This document shows, in pieces, positions 1 to 5,388 of a stretch of DNA of 6,982 nucleotides. The stretch spans positions 1 through 6,982 of the forward strand of contig JBOFCS010000071.1 of the NCBI GenBank assembly GCA_051646185.1. Direction: 5' to 3'. Position 1 is the stretch's first letter. Every line of letters begins with the position of its first letter. Source of the stretch: JBOFCS01 sp051646185. Lineage in GTDB: Bacteria > Actinomycetota > Actinomycetes > Mycobacteriales > Mycobacteriaceae. Made by a program: the position numbers and the translations under genes. A model generated the notes under the pieces. The model saw only the letters and a list, made by a program, of their open reading frames with translations. It made no database searches and was not told the DNA's origin.

Positions 1-110
1 GTAGCACCTGGAGTTACTGGCCGAACTTGACGATCCGCTGTGTCATACAGCCGCAACGGTGGAGCACTGCCATCTAAAGAGGGAATGGGGGTATTCGACC
101 ACGACTGCAT
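1..110 (-). CDS. mshC: MshC, cysteine:glucosaminyl-inositol ligase, N-terminal fragment (cut by window edge)
   Basis: The minus strand opens with ATG at 110-108 and stays open to the window edge, giving 36 complete codons. The visible protein begins MQSWSNTPIPSL and contains LRLYDTADRQVRPVTPGA. This is the characteristic N-terminus of mycothiol ligase MshC, a cysteinyl-tRNA-synthetase-like cytoplasmic enzyme that uses ATP to join cysteine to glucosaminyl-inositol in mycothiol synthesis. The catalytic regions lie outside the window, so integrity of the gene cannot be judged. The start lies 71 bases beyond the stop of the upstream SCO1664-family gene on the same strand, and mshC is probably cotranscribed with it. 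There is no strong Shine-Dalgarno sequence, only a G-rich GTGGTGGG just before the ATG. Identity is firm for so short a piece because the LYDTADRQVRPV segment is distinctive of MshC; an ordinary CysS lacks this N-terminal extension. Confidence 0.9.
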   Translation of the reverse strand, partial: MQSWSNTPIPSLDGSAPPLRLYDTADRQVRPVTPGA

Positions 111-181
111 ACCCACCACTGTAAGCAGTGCGTCTGAGCTAACGACAACTCCCCCACAATGCCCAGGAATCTTTGTGATGA

Positions 182-1003
182 TTAGAACGCCGGCCATGGA
201 ATAGGTCGATTATTACTTGGCTCAGGCATCACCGGATGGGCTATCAAGGTATCGATACGAGTTTTTAATGCAGAAATTTCGTGGTCAGCTAAGTATTTGG
301 CAAGGACAGGGCTGAGCCCACTATCAAATTCCACTGACATATGCGCGATATCTGCTACTAAAGCTTCAGGAATTGCTTTATTGGCCCATCCCCATAGTAC
401 GGTCCGAAGTTTATCTTCGCTGTGCATACAAATACCGTGATCAATCGCATAGTGTTTACCGTGGCGATCTTTGAGTAAGTGTCCACCTTTACGGTCAGCA
501 TTATTTATCACTAAATCAAATACAGCTATCTGCCATAATCGGCTATCTGTTGAATGGATGAGTGCTATTTCCTCGCCCTGTTCATCCCTGGTATACAACA
601 CCGGACACCAATCAATCGGGATCGCATCTACTGGGCATAGGTCTACTAGGTCCCAAGAATCTGCCGACACCTCAGCTTTATCAATCCACTGCTGAACCAT
701 GCCTTTGCCGTAGGGACCATCCCGCAGAAGGGTCGGCGGTACTACAGACCAGCCAAGCGCCTCAGAAACTAGGTAGGCAACAAATTCTCGGGAAGCGAGC
801 GTTCCATCAGGAAAATCCCAGAGCGGTCTTTCCCCTGCGATTGGCTTGTATACACAACGCAGAACTTCCGATGGCTCTGTTGCAAGGACTGTTTCACATA
901 GCAGAGTTGTATTACTTGCCGCGCTAATCCGCCCTAAAACCCTAAGTTCCCCATCTGCCAATAACCTAGCTGCATCTGCAGGGGGCATTTTAGATTCTGA
1001 CAC
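182..1003 (-). CDS. SCO1664-family protein, PI3/PI4-kinase-like fold
   Basis: This 273-residue protein belongs to the actinobacterial SCO1664 family, whose biochemical role I do not know. Features seen: RCVYKPIAGERPLWDFPDGTLASRE at about 49-73, with Lys53 as candidate ATP-binding lysine and Glu73 as its partner; DLVINNADRKGGH at 163-175, resembling the catalytic loop of type II phosphatidylinositol 4-kinases; and YAIDHG at 185-190, with Asp188 in the metal-binding DFG position. No signal peptide or membrane segment is seen, so it should be cytoplasmic. The length is normal and the frame intact. The start is GTG at 1003, which leaves an 8-base gap after the DUF3090 stop and suggests translational coupling; an in-frame ATG at 988 is the alternative, and neither has a clear Shine-Dalgarno. 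It sits between the DUF3090 gene and mshC. Family membership is confident. Kinase activity and substrate are inference. Confidence 0.85.
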   Translation of the reverse strand: MSESKMPPADAARLLADGELRVLGRISAASNTTLLCETVLATEPSEVLRCVYKPIAGERPLWDFPDGTLASREFVAYLVSEALGWSVVPPTLLRDGPYGKGMVQQWIDKAEVSADSWDLVDLCPVDAIPIDWCPVLYTRDEQGEEIALIHSTDSRLWQIAVFDLVINNADRKGGHLLKDRHGKHYAIDHGICMHSEDKLRTVLWGWANKAIPEALVADIAHMSVEFDSGLSPVLAKYLADHEISALKTRIDTLIAHPVMPEPSNNRPIPWPAF

Positions 1004-1011
1004 GATTATTG

Positions 1012-1599
1012 TTACTGCTCGTATGGCTCAAAAGCGTCAAATTGTAATCCTCGTCGGTAGCCGTTGCGCCTTATGCACATATGCCCCTCGGCATCAAGCG
1101 GTTCTCCGCACAAGGGGCATGGAGCTCTTCCTGCTAGCAGAACTAATTCAGAACGACTAGAAAATTCCCGCGCAGCCTGAGGCGCTAGAAAAACGCGTAG
1201 GGCATCTGGCCCTTCTTCAGCGTCGTCAAGAACAACTGACTCGTCAACATCACCCTCACTGACAGCCAATAACTCAATGACGACCGATTGCACCTGGGCA
1301 TCCCACCCCAAGCCCATGGTTCCCACCCGAAACTCAACATCAACCGGCATGACCAGCGGGCGCAGATCTCCAACCTCAGTTGTGGACGGTGGTACAGGAG
1401 TTCCAAAGCGCCGGTTTACCTCGTCAAGAAGAGCCCCAACTCGATCCGCCAAAATCTGGACTTGCTGTTTTTCTAGCAAAACACTGATAACGCGATTGCC
1501 TTCAACTGCTTGAAGATAAAATGTGCGGTCACCAGGTTGACCGACCGTTCCAGTGACAAAGCGGTCGGGTGTACGGAATATATGGATTGCTCGTGACAT
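1012..1599 (-). CDS. DUF3090 family protein with C-terminal zinc-ribbon-like motif
   Basis: This is a 195-residue conserved actinobacterial protein of unknown function. The N-terminus MSRAIHIFRTPDRFVTGTVG and the following RTFYLQAVEG are hallmarks of DUF3090 (Rv2134c-like). The middle (about 85-140) holds FRVGTMGLGWD and an acidic stretch VSEGDVDESVVLDDAEEG. The C-terminus carries CPLCGEPLDAEGHMCIRRNGYRR, where Cys161, Cys164, His173 and Cys175 form a likely zinc site followed by a basic NGYRR. No signal peptide or membrane span is visible. The start ATG is set by GGAG at 1605-1608, with five bases of spacing. It lies 95 bases after the phosphatase gene starts and 8 bases before the kinase-like gene, in the same transcriptional direction. 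The conserved neighbourhood argues for a joint function with these two proteins, but the sequence gives no reaction. The annotation as DUF3090 is secure; zinc binding is inferred from spacing of the ligands. Confidence 0.88.
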   Translation of the reverse strand: MSRAIHIFRTPDRFVTGTVGQPGDRTFYLQAVEGNRVISVLLEKQQVQILADRVGALLDEVNRRFGTPVPPSTTEVGDLRPLVMPVDVEFRVGTMGLGWDAQVQSVVIELLAVSEGDVDESVVLDDAEEGPDALRVFLAPQAAREFSSRSELVLLAGRAPCPLCGEPLDAEGHMCIRRNGYRRGLQFDAFEPYEQ

Positions 1600-1694
1600 G
1601 GCATCTCCAAAATACTTACTCAGTGTTCATTTTGTATCTTCGGAGCACAAATATCCGCGCACAGCTGAATTATTTCTCACACTTACCCCCAAAT

Positions 1695-2411
1695 CTAGTC
1701 AGCAGGATGACGAGATTCTTGTGAAGAACCTGGAGCTCCGCCAACTACTCCGTCCGATTCACCATCCTTATTCTCGGTAGCAGCTAGCGGGGAAACTGTG
1801 AACTCGTTTCCAGTGTGATTCATATGTAAAACAAAAGGGCGGATTTTTGTGTAACGGACTACGCTTATTGATCCCGGGTCAACAATAATTCGTTGGAAGC
1901 TATCTAAGTGCAAACCTAAAGCATCAGCTAATACTGATTTAATAATGTCACCGTGGGTACAGGCCACCCACAAAGTGTCATGACCATTTTCTGCTCTCAA
2001 CCTGCGGTCGTGCTCTCTGATCGCTTGTACTGAACGTGCTTGGACGTACTGCAAGCTCTCCCCTTCGGGGAACTGGGCGGCACTGGGGTGATTTTGCACT
2101 ACAGACCACAGCGGCTCGGCAACAAGCTCGGAGAGCTTCCTACCTGTCCATTGTCCGTAGTCCACTTCCAGCAGTTTGTCCTCTACGATCGGTTCAACAT
2201 TATGTGCTTCAGCCAAAGGCTTTACGGTCTGGGCGCATCTGAGCAATGGCGATCTGATAATAGCTTTGAGAGGTAATCCTGAGAGTCGGTGAACAAGATT
2301 CTCGGCCTGTTGCATACCCAATGCATCAAGCTCAATACCCTCAGTACGACCTGCCAAGCTGTGTGAAGTATTGGCCGTTGACCGACCATGTCGAATCAAT
2401 AGCACCGTCAT
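1695..2411 (-). CDS. Histidine phosphatase superfamily protein, MSMEG_4193/Rv2135c type
   Basis: A 238-residue member of the phosphoglycerate-mutase-like (histidine phosphatase) superfamily. The N-terminal LLIRHGRSTAN (4-14) contains the Arg7-His8-Gly9 signature with His8 as the residue phosphorylated in catalysis. SPLLRCAQT (54-62) supplies the second phosphate-binding arginine, LLEVDYGQWTG (80-90) carries the acid/base glutamate (Glu82), and ACTHGD (150-155) carries the second catalytic histidine (His153). All expected catalytic residues are present, so it should be active on a small phosphorylated substrate that the sequence does not reveal. The last ~30 residues are rich in Gly, Ser, Glu and Asp and look disordered. 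It is soluble, with no signal peptide. It lies 59 bases beyond the uppP stop. The upstream bases lack a clear Shine-Dalgarno, so the start rests on the universal position of the RHG motif near the N-terminus. It is more likely a phosphatase than a true mutase. Confidence 0.87.
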   Translation of the reverse strand: MTVLLIRHGRSTANTSHSLAGRTEGIELDALGMQQAENLVHRLSGLPLKAIIRSPLLRCAQTVKPLAEAHNVEPIVEDKLLEVDYGQWTGRKLSELVAEPLWSVVQNHPSAAQFPEGESLQYVQARSVQAIREHDRRLRAENGHDTLWVACTHGDIIKSVLADALGLHLDSFQRIIVDPGSISVVRYTKIRPFVLHMNHTGNEFTVSPLAATENKDGESDGVVGGAPGSSQESRHPAD

Positions 2412-2470
2412 GGAGACAGCATAACCAGTGCGCAGATACGGTCCCGCTTAGTCTCTGCATGTGCCAGAGT

Positions 2471-3304
2471 TTATGTTGCAGAAACCACGCCACTAGCCAG
2501 TAAGGCCAGAACGGTAACTGCAATCACAATTCGGTAACCAACAAACCAATAGAGTGAATGGCGAACAACAAACCGCAATAACCATGCTACTGCCGCATAT
2601 CCAATAATAAAGGCAATGAGCGCAGCGCAAAGCAGTTGTACTCCTGTAGCACTCATACCTGAGGTAGTTGGTGCAAAGGCATCTGGTAATGAAAATAACC
2701 CTGAAGCGGTCACTGCCGGGATCGCAAGTAGAAAGCTGTATCTAGCTGCCGCTTCTCTAGTGAGCCCCAGAAATAGTCCTGCACTGATCGTTCCACCCGA
2801 ACGAGAAACACCTGGGATAAGAGCTAACGCTTGGGTTGTGCCCATGACAATGCCGTCGCGCAGCGTGAGTTCTTCAATCCCACGCTGCCGTTTCCCGAAT
2901 CGTTCTGAAGCCGCAATGACCAATGAAAAAACCAGCATAACGGTGGCGATCAACCATAAATTACGAGCTCCATCCCTAATCTGATCTTTGAAGATAAAAC
3001 CAAGCAGCCCAACAGGAATAGTGCCAACAATGACATACCAGCCCATTCGGTAATCAATATTTGCACGCTCATCGGCGTACACGAGACCACGCAACCAAGC
3101 CCGAACAATTCGGTAAATATCTTGAGCGAAATACAGAAGTACCGCTGCCTCGGTTCCAAGCTGAGCCACCGCAGTAAAAGACGCACCAGCATCTTCGGCA
3201 AAAAATATTCGAGAAACAATAGCAAGATGACCCGAAGAGGAGATGGGTAAAAACTCAGTGAGACCTTGGACAATACCCAAGACAATCACTTGAAGCCAGG
3301 TCAT
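2471..3304 (-). CDS. uppP: UppP/BacA, undecaprenyl-diphosphate phosphatase
   Basis: A polytopic membrane enzyme that removes one phosphate from undecaprenyl pyrophosphate, recycling the lipid carrier for peptidoglycan and arabinogalactan synthesis; family members also confer bacitracin resistance. From the chosen start the protein has 277 residues, normal for the family. Diagnostic motifs are QGLTEFLPISSSGHL near residues 13-27, which holds the catalytic (E/Q)xxxE element and a conserved histidine, and PGVSRSGGT near 164-172, which holds the essential arginine. Several hydrophobic segments follow, ending with a helix after WFVGYR. The ATG at 3304 gives MTWLQVIVLG, matching the usual N-terminus of actinobacterial UppP. 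A GTG at 3316 would add four residues and cannot be excluded; a GGAAG lies about 13 bases before it. The stop is followed by the phosphatase gene after 59 bases, and tag lies upstream across 75 bases. Function is confident. Confidence 0.95.
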   Translation of the reverse strand: MTWLQVIVLGIVQGLTEFLPISSSGHLAIVSRIFFAEDAGASFTAVAQLGTEAAVLLYFAQDIYRIVRAWLRGLVYADERANIDYRMGWYVIVGTIPVGLLGFIFKDQIRDGARNLWLIATVMLVFSLVIAASERFGKRQRGIEELTLRDGIVMGTTQALALIPGVSRSGGTISAGLFLGLTREAAARYSFLLAIPAVTASGLFSLPDAFAPTTSGMSATGVQLLCAALIAFIIGYAAVAWLLRFVVRHSLYWFVGYRIVIAVTVLALLASGVVSAT

Positions 3305-3379
3305 TGACTCAACCACGTTCGTAACCCGCTTCCTTAGCGCTATGGAGATCTGTATTCACAGCACAAGGTTACCTGCAGC

Positions 3380-3997
3380 CTATTCACTGCCATCTCTTTT
3401 GCCCACCGGACGAGTAAATAATTGTTGTTCATGGTCAATCTTGGTCCGAAAAGTACAGTCAAAACTGTGATCATTTACCAACCCCATCGCCTGCATAAAA
3501 GCAAATACCGTGGTTGGGCCAACAAATTTCCAGCCAAGTTTCTTCAGGTCCTGAGATAATAAAATTGATGATGGCGAGATGGAGACACTCTGCGGTTCTT
3601 GATGTTCCATATTCTGAGGTTCGTAGCTCCAAATGAAAGCTGCAAATGATCGCTTATCGCCAAAAACATCTTGGGCTTTACGGGCATTATTTATGACAGC
3701 TTCAATTTTGCCTCGGTGGCGAATAATACCCTCATCGAGGAGTAACCGCTCGACATCAAGTTCGGTGTACTGTGCAATTTTTTGAAAATCAAAATTGTTA
3801 AAAGCTTTTCGGAAGTTTTCACGTTTATTCAGCACCGTACGCCAGCTTAGTCCTGATTGAAAACTTTCTAAACTCAGTTTCTCAAATAAGCGAAAACCAT
3901 CGGCAACAGGTCTCCCCCATTCATTATCATGGTAACTGTGAAATTCCACAATGGAATTGCTCCAAGCGCAACGTCGAATCTCTTCAGGGATGCTCAT
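3380..3997 (-). CDS. tag: DNA-3-methyladenine glycosylase I
   Basis: A 205-residue base-excision repair enzyme that cuts the glycosidic bond of 3-methyladenine in alkylated DNA. It carries the family's zinc-snap ligands: Cys10 (in RCAW) and His23 (in SYHDNEWG) at the N-terminus, and His177 and Cys181 in NDHSFDC near the C-terminus, equivalent to Cys4, His17, His175 and Cys179 of E. coli Tag. LSLESFQSGLSW at 41-52 supplies the catalytic glutamate (Glu44) and aromatic pocket residues. IIRHRGKI at 91-98 and KFVGPTTVFAFMQAMGLVND at 157-176 are further family signatures. The frame is intact and the length near normal; the C-terminal ~20 residues form a polar tail. The ATG is preceded by a good GGAGA (about 4002-4006), six bases away. 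It lies between the YCII gene and uppP on the same strand. I recall tag elsewhere in the M. tuberculosis chromosome, so its presence here looks accessory. Confidence 0.93.
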   Translation of the reverse strand: MSIPEEIRRCAWSNSIVEFHSYHDNEWGRPVADGFRLFEKLSLESFQSGLSWRTVLNKRENFRKAFNNFDFQKIAQYTELDVERLLLDEGIIRHRGKIEAVINNARKAQDVFGDKRSFAAFIWSYEPQNMEHQEPQSVSISPSSILLSQDLKKLGWKFVGPTTVFAFMQAMGLVNDHSFDCTFRTKIDHEQQLFTRPVGKRDGSE

Positions 3998-4015
3998 TAG
4001 TTCTCCACTATCTAA

Positions 4016-4031
4016 TTTCGCTAGCTCGAAA
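4016..4031 (-). other. Small inverted repeat before tag
   Basis: TTTCG (4016-4020) and CGAAA (4027-4031) pair perfectly around a six-base AGCTAG loop. It lies 19 bases upstream of the tag start and just after the hairpin that follows the YCII stop. A five-pair A/T-rich stem is weak and could be chance. Confidence 0.2.
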
Positions 4032-4043
4032 GCAGTAACATAG

Positions 4044-4062
4044 AGAGCTGGTCGGCAGCTCT
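4044..4062 (-). terminator. Hairpin at the YCII stop codon, possible terminator or attenuator
   Basis: On the minus strand AGAGCTG pairs with CAGCTCT, a perfect seven-base stem with a five-base loop (CCGAC). It begins at the last base of the YCII stop codon. No run of T follows, so it is not a textbook intrinsic terminator; it might lower readthrough into tag or protect the 3' end of the YCII message. The stem is seen directly; any function is inference. Confidence 0.35.
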
Positions 4063-4313
4063 TAAGGTTCTATCTCCAGTATTGAGGCATTCACAATGCC
4101 TTGTTGCACAAAAGGATCTCTGTCCACCAGTTTCTGTATCTGATGCTGGGAAAAATTGTGGGCTAAAATTGCTCCACCTTTGCCCAGATTCATGCTACCC
4201 GTTAAGGGAAAAACCTGTTTCTGAAAACCTTCATTGATCCACTTATTGTATTCTTCATGATAATCTGAAAAATTTTTTGGCAATGGTGAAAACTTCAGCA
4301 GTAACAGAAACAT
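4062..4313 (-). CDS. YCII-domain protein (YciI-like)
   Basis: A small 83-residue protein with the YCII alpha-beta barrel pattern. The first strand is MFLLLLKFSP; the polar helix DYHEEYNKWINEGF contains His19; a glycine turn GGAILAHNF is followed by a helix ending LVDRDPFVQQGI (62-73), with the conserved Asp66-Pro67-Phe68. The conserved His and Asp are those proposed as a catalytic or binding pair in YCII proteins, but no general reaction is known. The start at 4313 is chosen because AAGGGAG at 4322-4328 sits eight bases upstream, and because YCII proteins begin directly with the hydrophobic first strand. An in-frame ATG at 4346 would add eleven residues, has no ribosome site, and overlaps the end of the TetR remnant. 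The gene follows that remnant by about 30 bases, so the lost regulator probably once controlled it. The coding frame is intact. Confidence 0.78.
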   Translation of the reverse strand: MFLLLLKFSPLPKNFSDYHEEYNKWINEGFQKQVFPLTGSMNLGKGGAILAHNFSQHQIQKLVDRDPFVQQGIVNASILEIEP

Positions 4314-4321
4314 CCGGAAAA

Positions 4322-4328
4322 CTCCCTT
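4322..4328 (-). promoter_or_regulatory. Ribosome binding site deciding the YCII start
   Basis: AAGGGAG on the minus strand lies eight bases before ATG 4313 and supports the shorter 83-residue protein over the upstream ATG at 4346, which lacks any such site. Confidence 0.7.
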
Positions 4329-4342
4329 CTCTTCAACGGTAT

Positions 4343-4800
4343 TCATATATTTGTGAGTAAACTATGTTTACCCTGTGTCGCTTGAGCTGACAATACTTCA
4401 ATCCACTTATAAAGCCTGTCAACTTCTTGCGAAAAAATATCATCGGAAAAGTATTCGCTAAGGTAGCTATTGCCTAACTCAGAGCAAGTGCATCTGCTTG
4501 GCTGAGGTTCCGCAATAACCTAAATAGCTCGCATAATCATAATCGGAATATTGAAAAACTTGAAGCATCCCCTTCCTGCAGTGGGATTTTCAATTTTGAA
4601 AGCTCAGCAAGAAGACTACCCACAGGGCAGCCAAAATTTTGGATTTCGACACCGCTGACCAACAAGATATCAATAAATTTCTTAATTGCTCTTCTTGATC
4701 GCTTATGCTCATTGAGCATTGCTGCAACATATCTCGCGCCATACCACTGACGCATTCTCACTTCATGAGTCACAAGATGACAGCCTTGGAAGGATATCCA
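4343..4800 (-). pseudogene. Decayed TetR-family regulator lacking its DNA-binding domain
   Basis: No intact gene occupies this stretch, but pieces of one TetR/AcrR-type regulator can be read across it. Near 4797-4773 one frame reads GYPSKAVIL, resembling the F-x-SK-x-x-I end of a TetR helix-turn-helix. A one-base shift leads into THEVRMRQWYGARYVAAML and, near 4640-4600, NFGCPVGSLLAELSK, the typical first ligand-domain signature. A TGA (4539-4537) and a TAG (4476-4474) interrupt the frame. After ATLANTF a missing T in the run at 4447-4450 shifts the frame to SDDIFSQEVDRLYKWIEVL, the classic final helix, ending at TGA 4345-4343. Thus there are at least two nonsense codons and two frameshifts, and most of the N-terminal DNA-binding domain is missing because the next gene ends only about 60 bases upstream. 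It directly precedes the YCII gene, its likely former target. This accounts for the roughly 500-base gap between genes here. Confidence 0.75.
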
Positions 4801-4861
4801 AGATTGTCAATAAAGTTGATCGCTATAAGATTTCAAAAAACAGAAAATTTCTCGTATCACG

Positions 4862-5206
4862 CTAGCTAAATAATGAACTAACGCGACGAAAGAACCCTTG
4901 TACAGCAACTCTGAAAATCGGAACAGAAGCACTACTGCTATCACTGACAGCTTCCTGCACCGCAGCAATAATACTGTGTTCATCAGTGAGGTCAATATCA
5001 ACCACGGGTCGCTCGGAAACGAAAATAATATCATCAGGTTCCGGCATAGCCGTCGCAAAATTAGCCCGATACATCTCAACGTGGAGCACACCTTCTCGCA
5101 CCTGGAATGCAAAAGTCTGCCCCTGCTTAGTTTGCCCAAAACCATGGGCATACGGGCCTGTGGAAATATCATCAACCCTAAACTCTGGCACTGAGGTGAC
5201 GGTCAT
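4862..5206 (-). CDS. Conserved hypothetical protein, probable Rv2137c equivalent
   Basis: A 114-residue protein of unknown function. It begins MTVTSVPEFRVDDISTGPYAHGFGQTKQGQTFAFQVREG, continues with LHVEMYRANF and PEPDDIIFVSERPVVDIDLTDEHSIIAAVQEAV, and ends in a divergent tail rich in Ser, Phe and Arg. The predicted pattern is mostly beta strand, followed by a helix around 76-88. There is no signal peptide or membrane span. The start ATG is well supported by AGGAG at 5213-5217, six bases upstream. It occupies the position of Rv2137c in M. tuberculosis, divergent from the lipoprotein gene; orthology is inferred from that position and not from alignment. The plain C-terminal tail and its closeness to the TetR remnant leave open that its last residues were altered by the same rearrangement. 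It is the first gene of the minus-strand series, so transcription probably starts in the divergent region. Confidence 0.75.
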   Translation of the reverse strand: MTVTSVPEFRVDDISTGPYAHGFGQTKQGQTFAFQVREGVLHVEMYRANFATAMPEPDDIIFVSERPVVDIDLTDEHSIIAAVQEAVSDSSSASVPIFRVAVQGFFRRVSSLFS

Positions 5207-5246
5207 CTGATACTCCTGTAATTTGCCTCATATGATCTCAAGCGAC

Positions 5247-5283
5247 GGTTCCACAGTAACTTCAAAGTGGTTCCTGGCAACTT
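5247..5283. repeat. Imperfect direct repeat with 22-base period
   Basis: GGTTCCACAGTAACTT (5247-5262) and GGTTCCTGGCAACTT (5269-5283) share GGTTCC and AACTT around a variable centre. The period of 22 bases is about two helical turns. The pair sits in the divergent promoter region, so a protein binding site is possible; with two imperfect copies, chance is not excluded. Confidence 0.35.
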
Positions 5284-5377
5284 AGGCGATGGCAGGCGCC
5301 AACTGGTTAACCTCATGGGGGAAGATAGGTTTGTCGCTACAGCAACCCGCTGATGAAAACCTACCGGTTCCGCAAAC

Positions 5378-5383
5378 AAGGAG
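5378..5383 (+). promoter_or_regulatory. Ribosome binding site favouring a TTG start for the lipoprotein
   Basis: A perfect AAGGAG is followed after five bases by TTG at 5389, in frame with the lipoprotein. The upstream ATG at 5353 has no recognisable site. Confidence 0.6.
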
Positions 5384-5388
5384 TGAGC

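Larger units (their letters stand above)
5207..5388. promoter_or_regulatory. Divergent intergenic region with promoters for both directions
   Basis: The 182 bases between the minus-strand hypothetical gene and the plus-strand lipoprotein must hold promoters for both. For the plus strand, GATAGGTTTG at 5324-5333 fits the corynebacterial extended -10 pattern gnTAnanTng except at one position, with TAGGTT as the hexamer; no convincing -35 is seen. An eight-base palindrome GGTTAACC lies at 5305-5312, about 14 bases upstream of that hexamer, and could be an operator half or chance. For the minus strand I find no clear -10. An imperfect direct repeat (5247-5283) is listed separately. Confidence 0.4.

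Noticed and set aside
117..130. Hairpin CACTG-TAAG-CAGTG just before the mshC start, considered as a regulatory structure
   Set aside because: A five-pair stem is too weak and common to claim control of translation without comparative support.
562..1160. Plus-strand open frames opposite the SCO1664 and DUF3090 genes
   Set aside because: They are shadows of conserved genes on the minus strand and have no ribosome sites or recognisable domains.
2453..2469. Hairpin CTCTG/CAGAG just after the uppP stop, considered as a terminator
   Set aside because: Only five pairs, a seven-base loop and no T-run, so it is unlikely to stop transcription within this gene series.
2616..2984. Plus-strand frame of 122 codons opposite uppP
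   Set aside because: It is antisense to a clearly recognised membrane enzyme and its translation shows no family feature.
3321..3372. GTAACC and GGTTAC inverted copies between uppP and tag
   Set aside because: Six-base arms separated by about 40 bases are expected by chance and show no further symmetry.
4314..4346. N-terminal extension of the YCII protein from ATG 4346
   Set aside because: No ribosome site, overlap with the end of the TetR remnant, and no place for eleven extra residues before the first YCII strand; ATG 4313 has a strong site.
4537..4773. An open frame of 78 codons beginning with GTG that could be called a small hypothetical gene
   Set aside because: It carries the middle of a TetR ligand domain, has no ribosome site and continues in other frames downstream, so it is part of the pseudogene.
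4807..5175. A 122-codon minus-strand open frame overlapping the conserved hypothetical gene
   Set aside because: It lies in another frame of the 4862-5206 gene, which has the good ribosome site and soluble conserved-looking protein; the overlapping product is low-complexity and Leu/Arg-rich.
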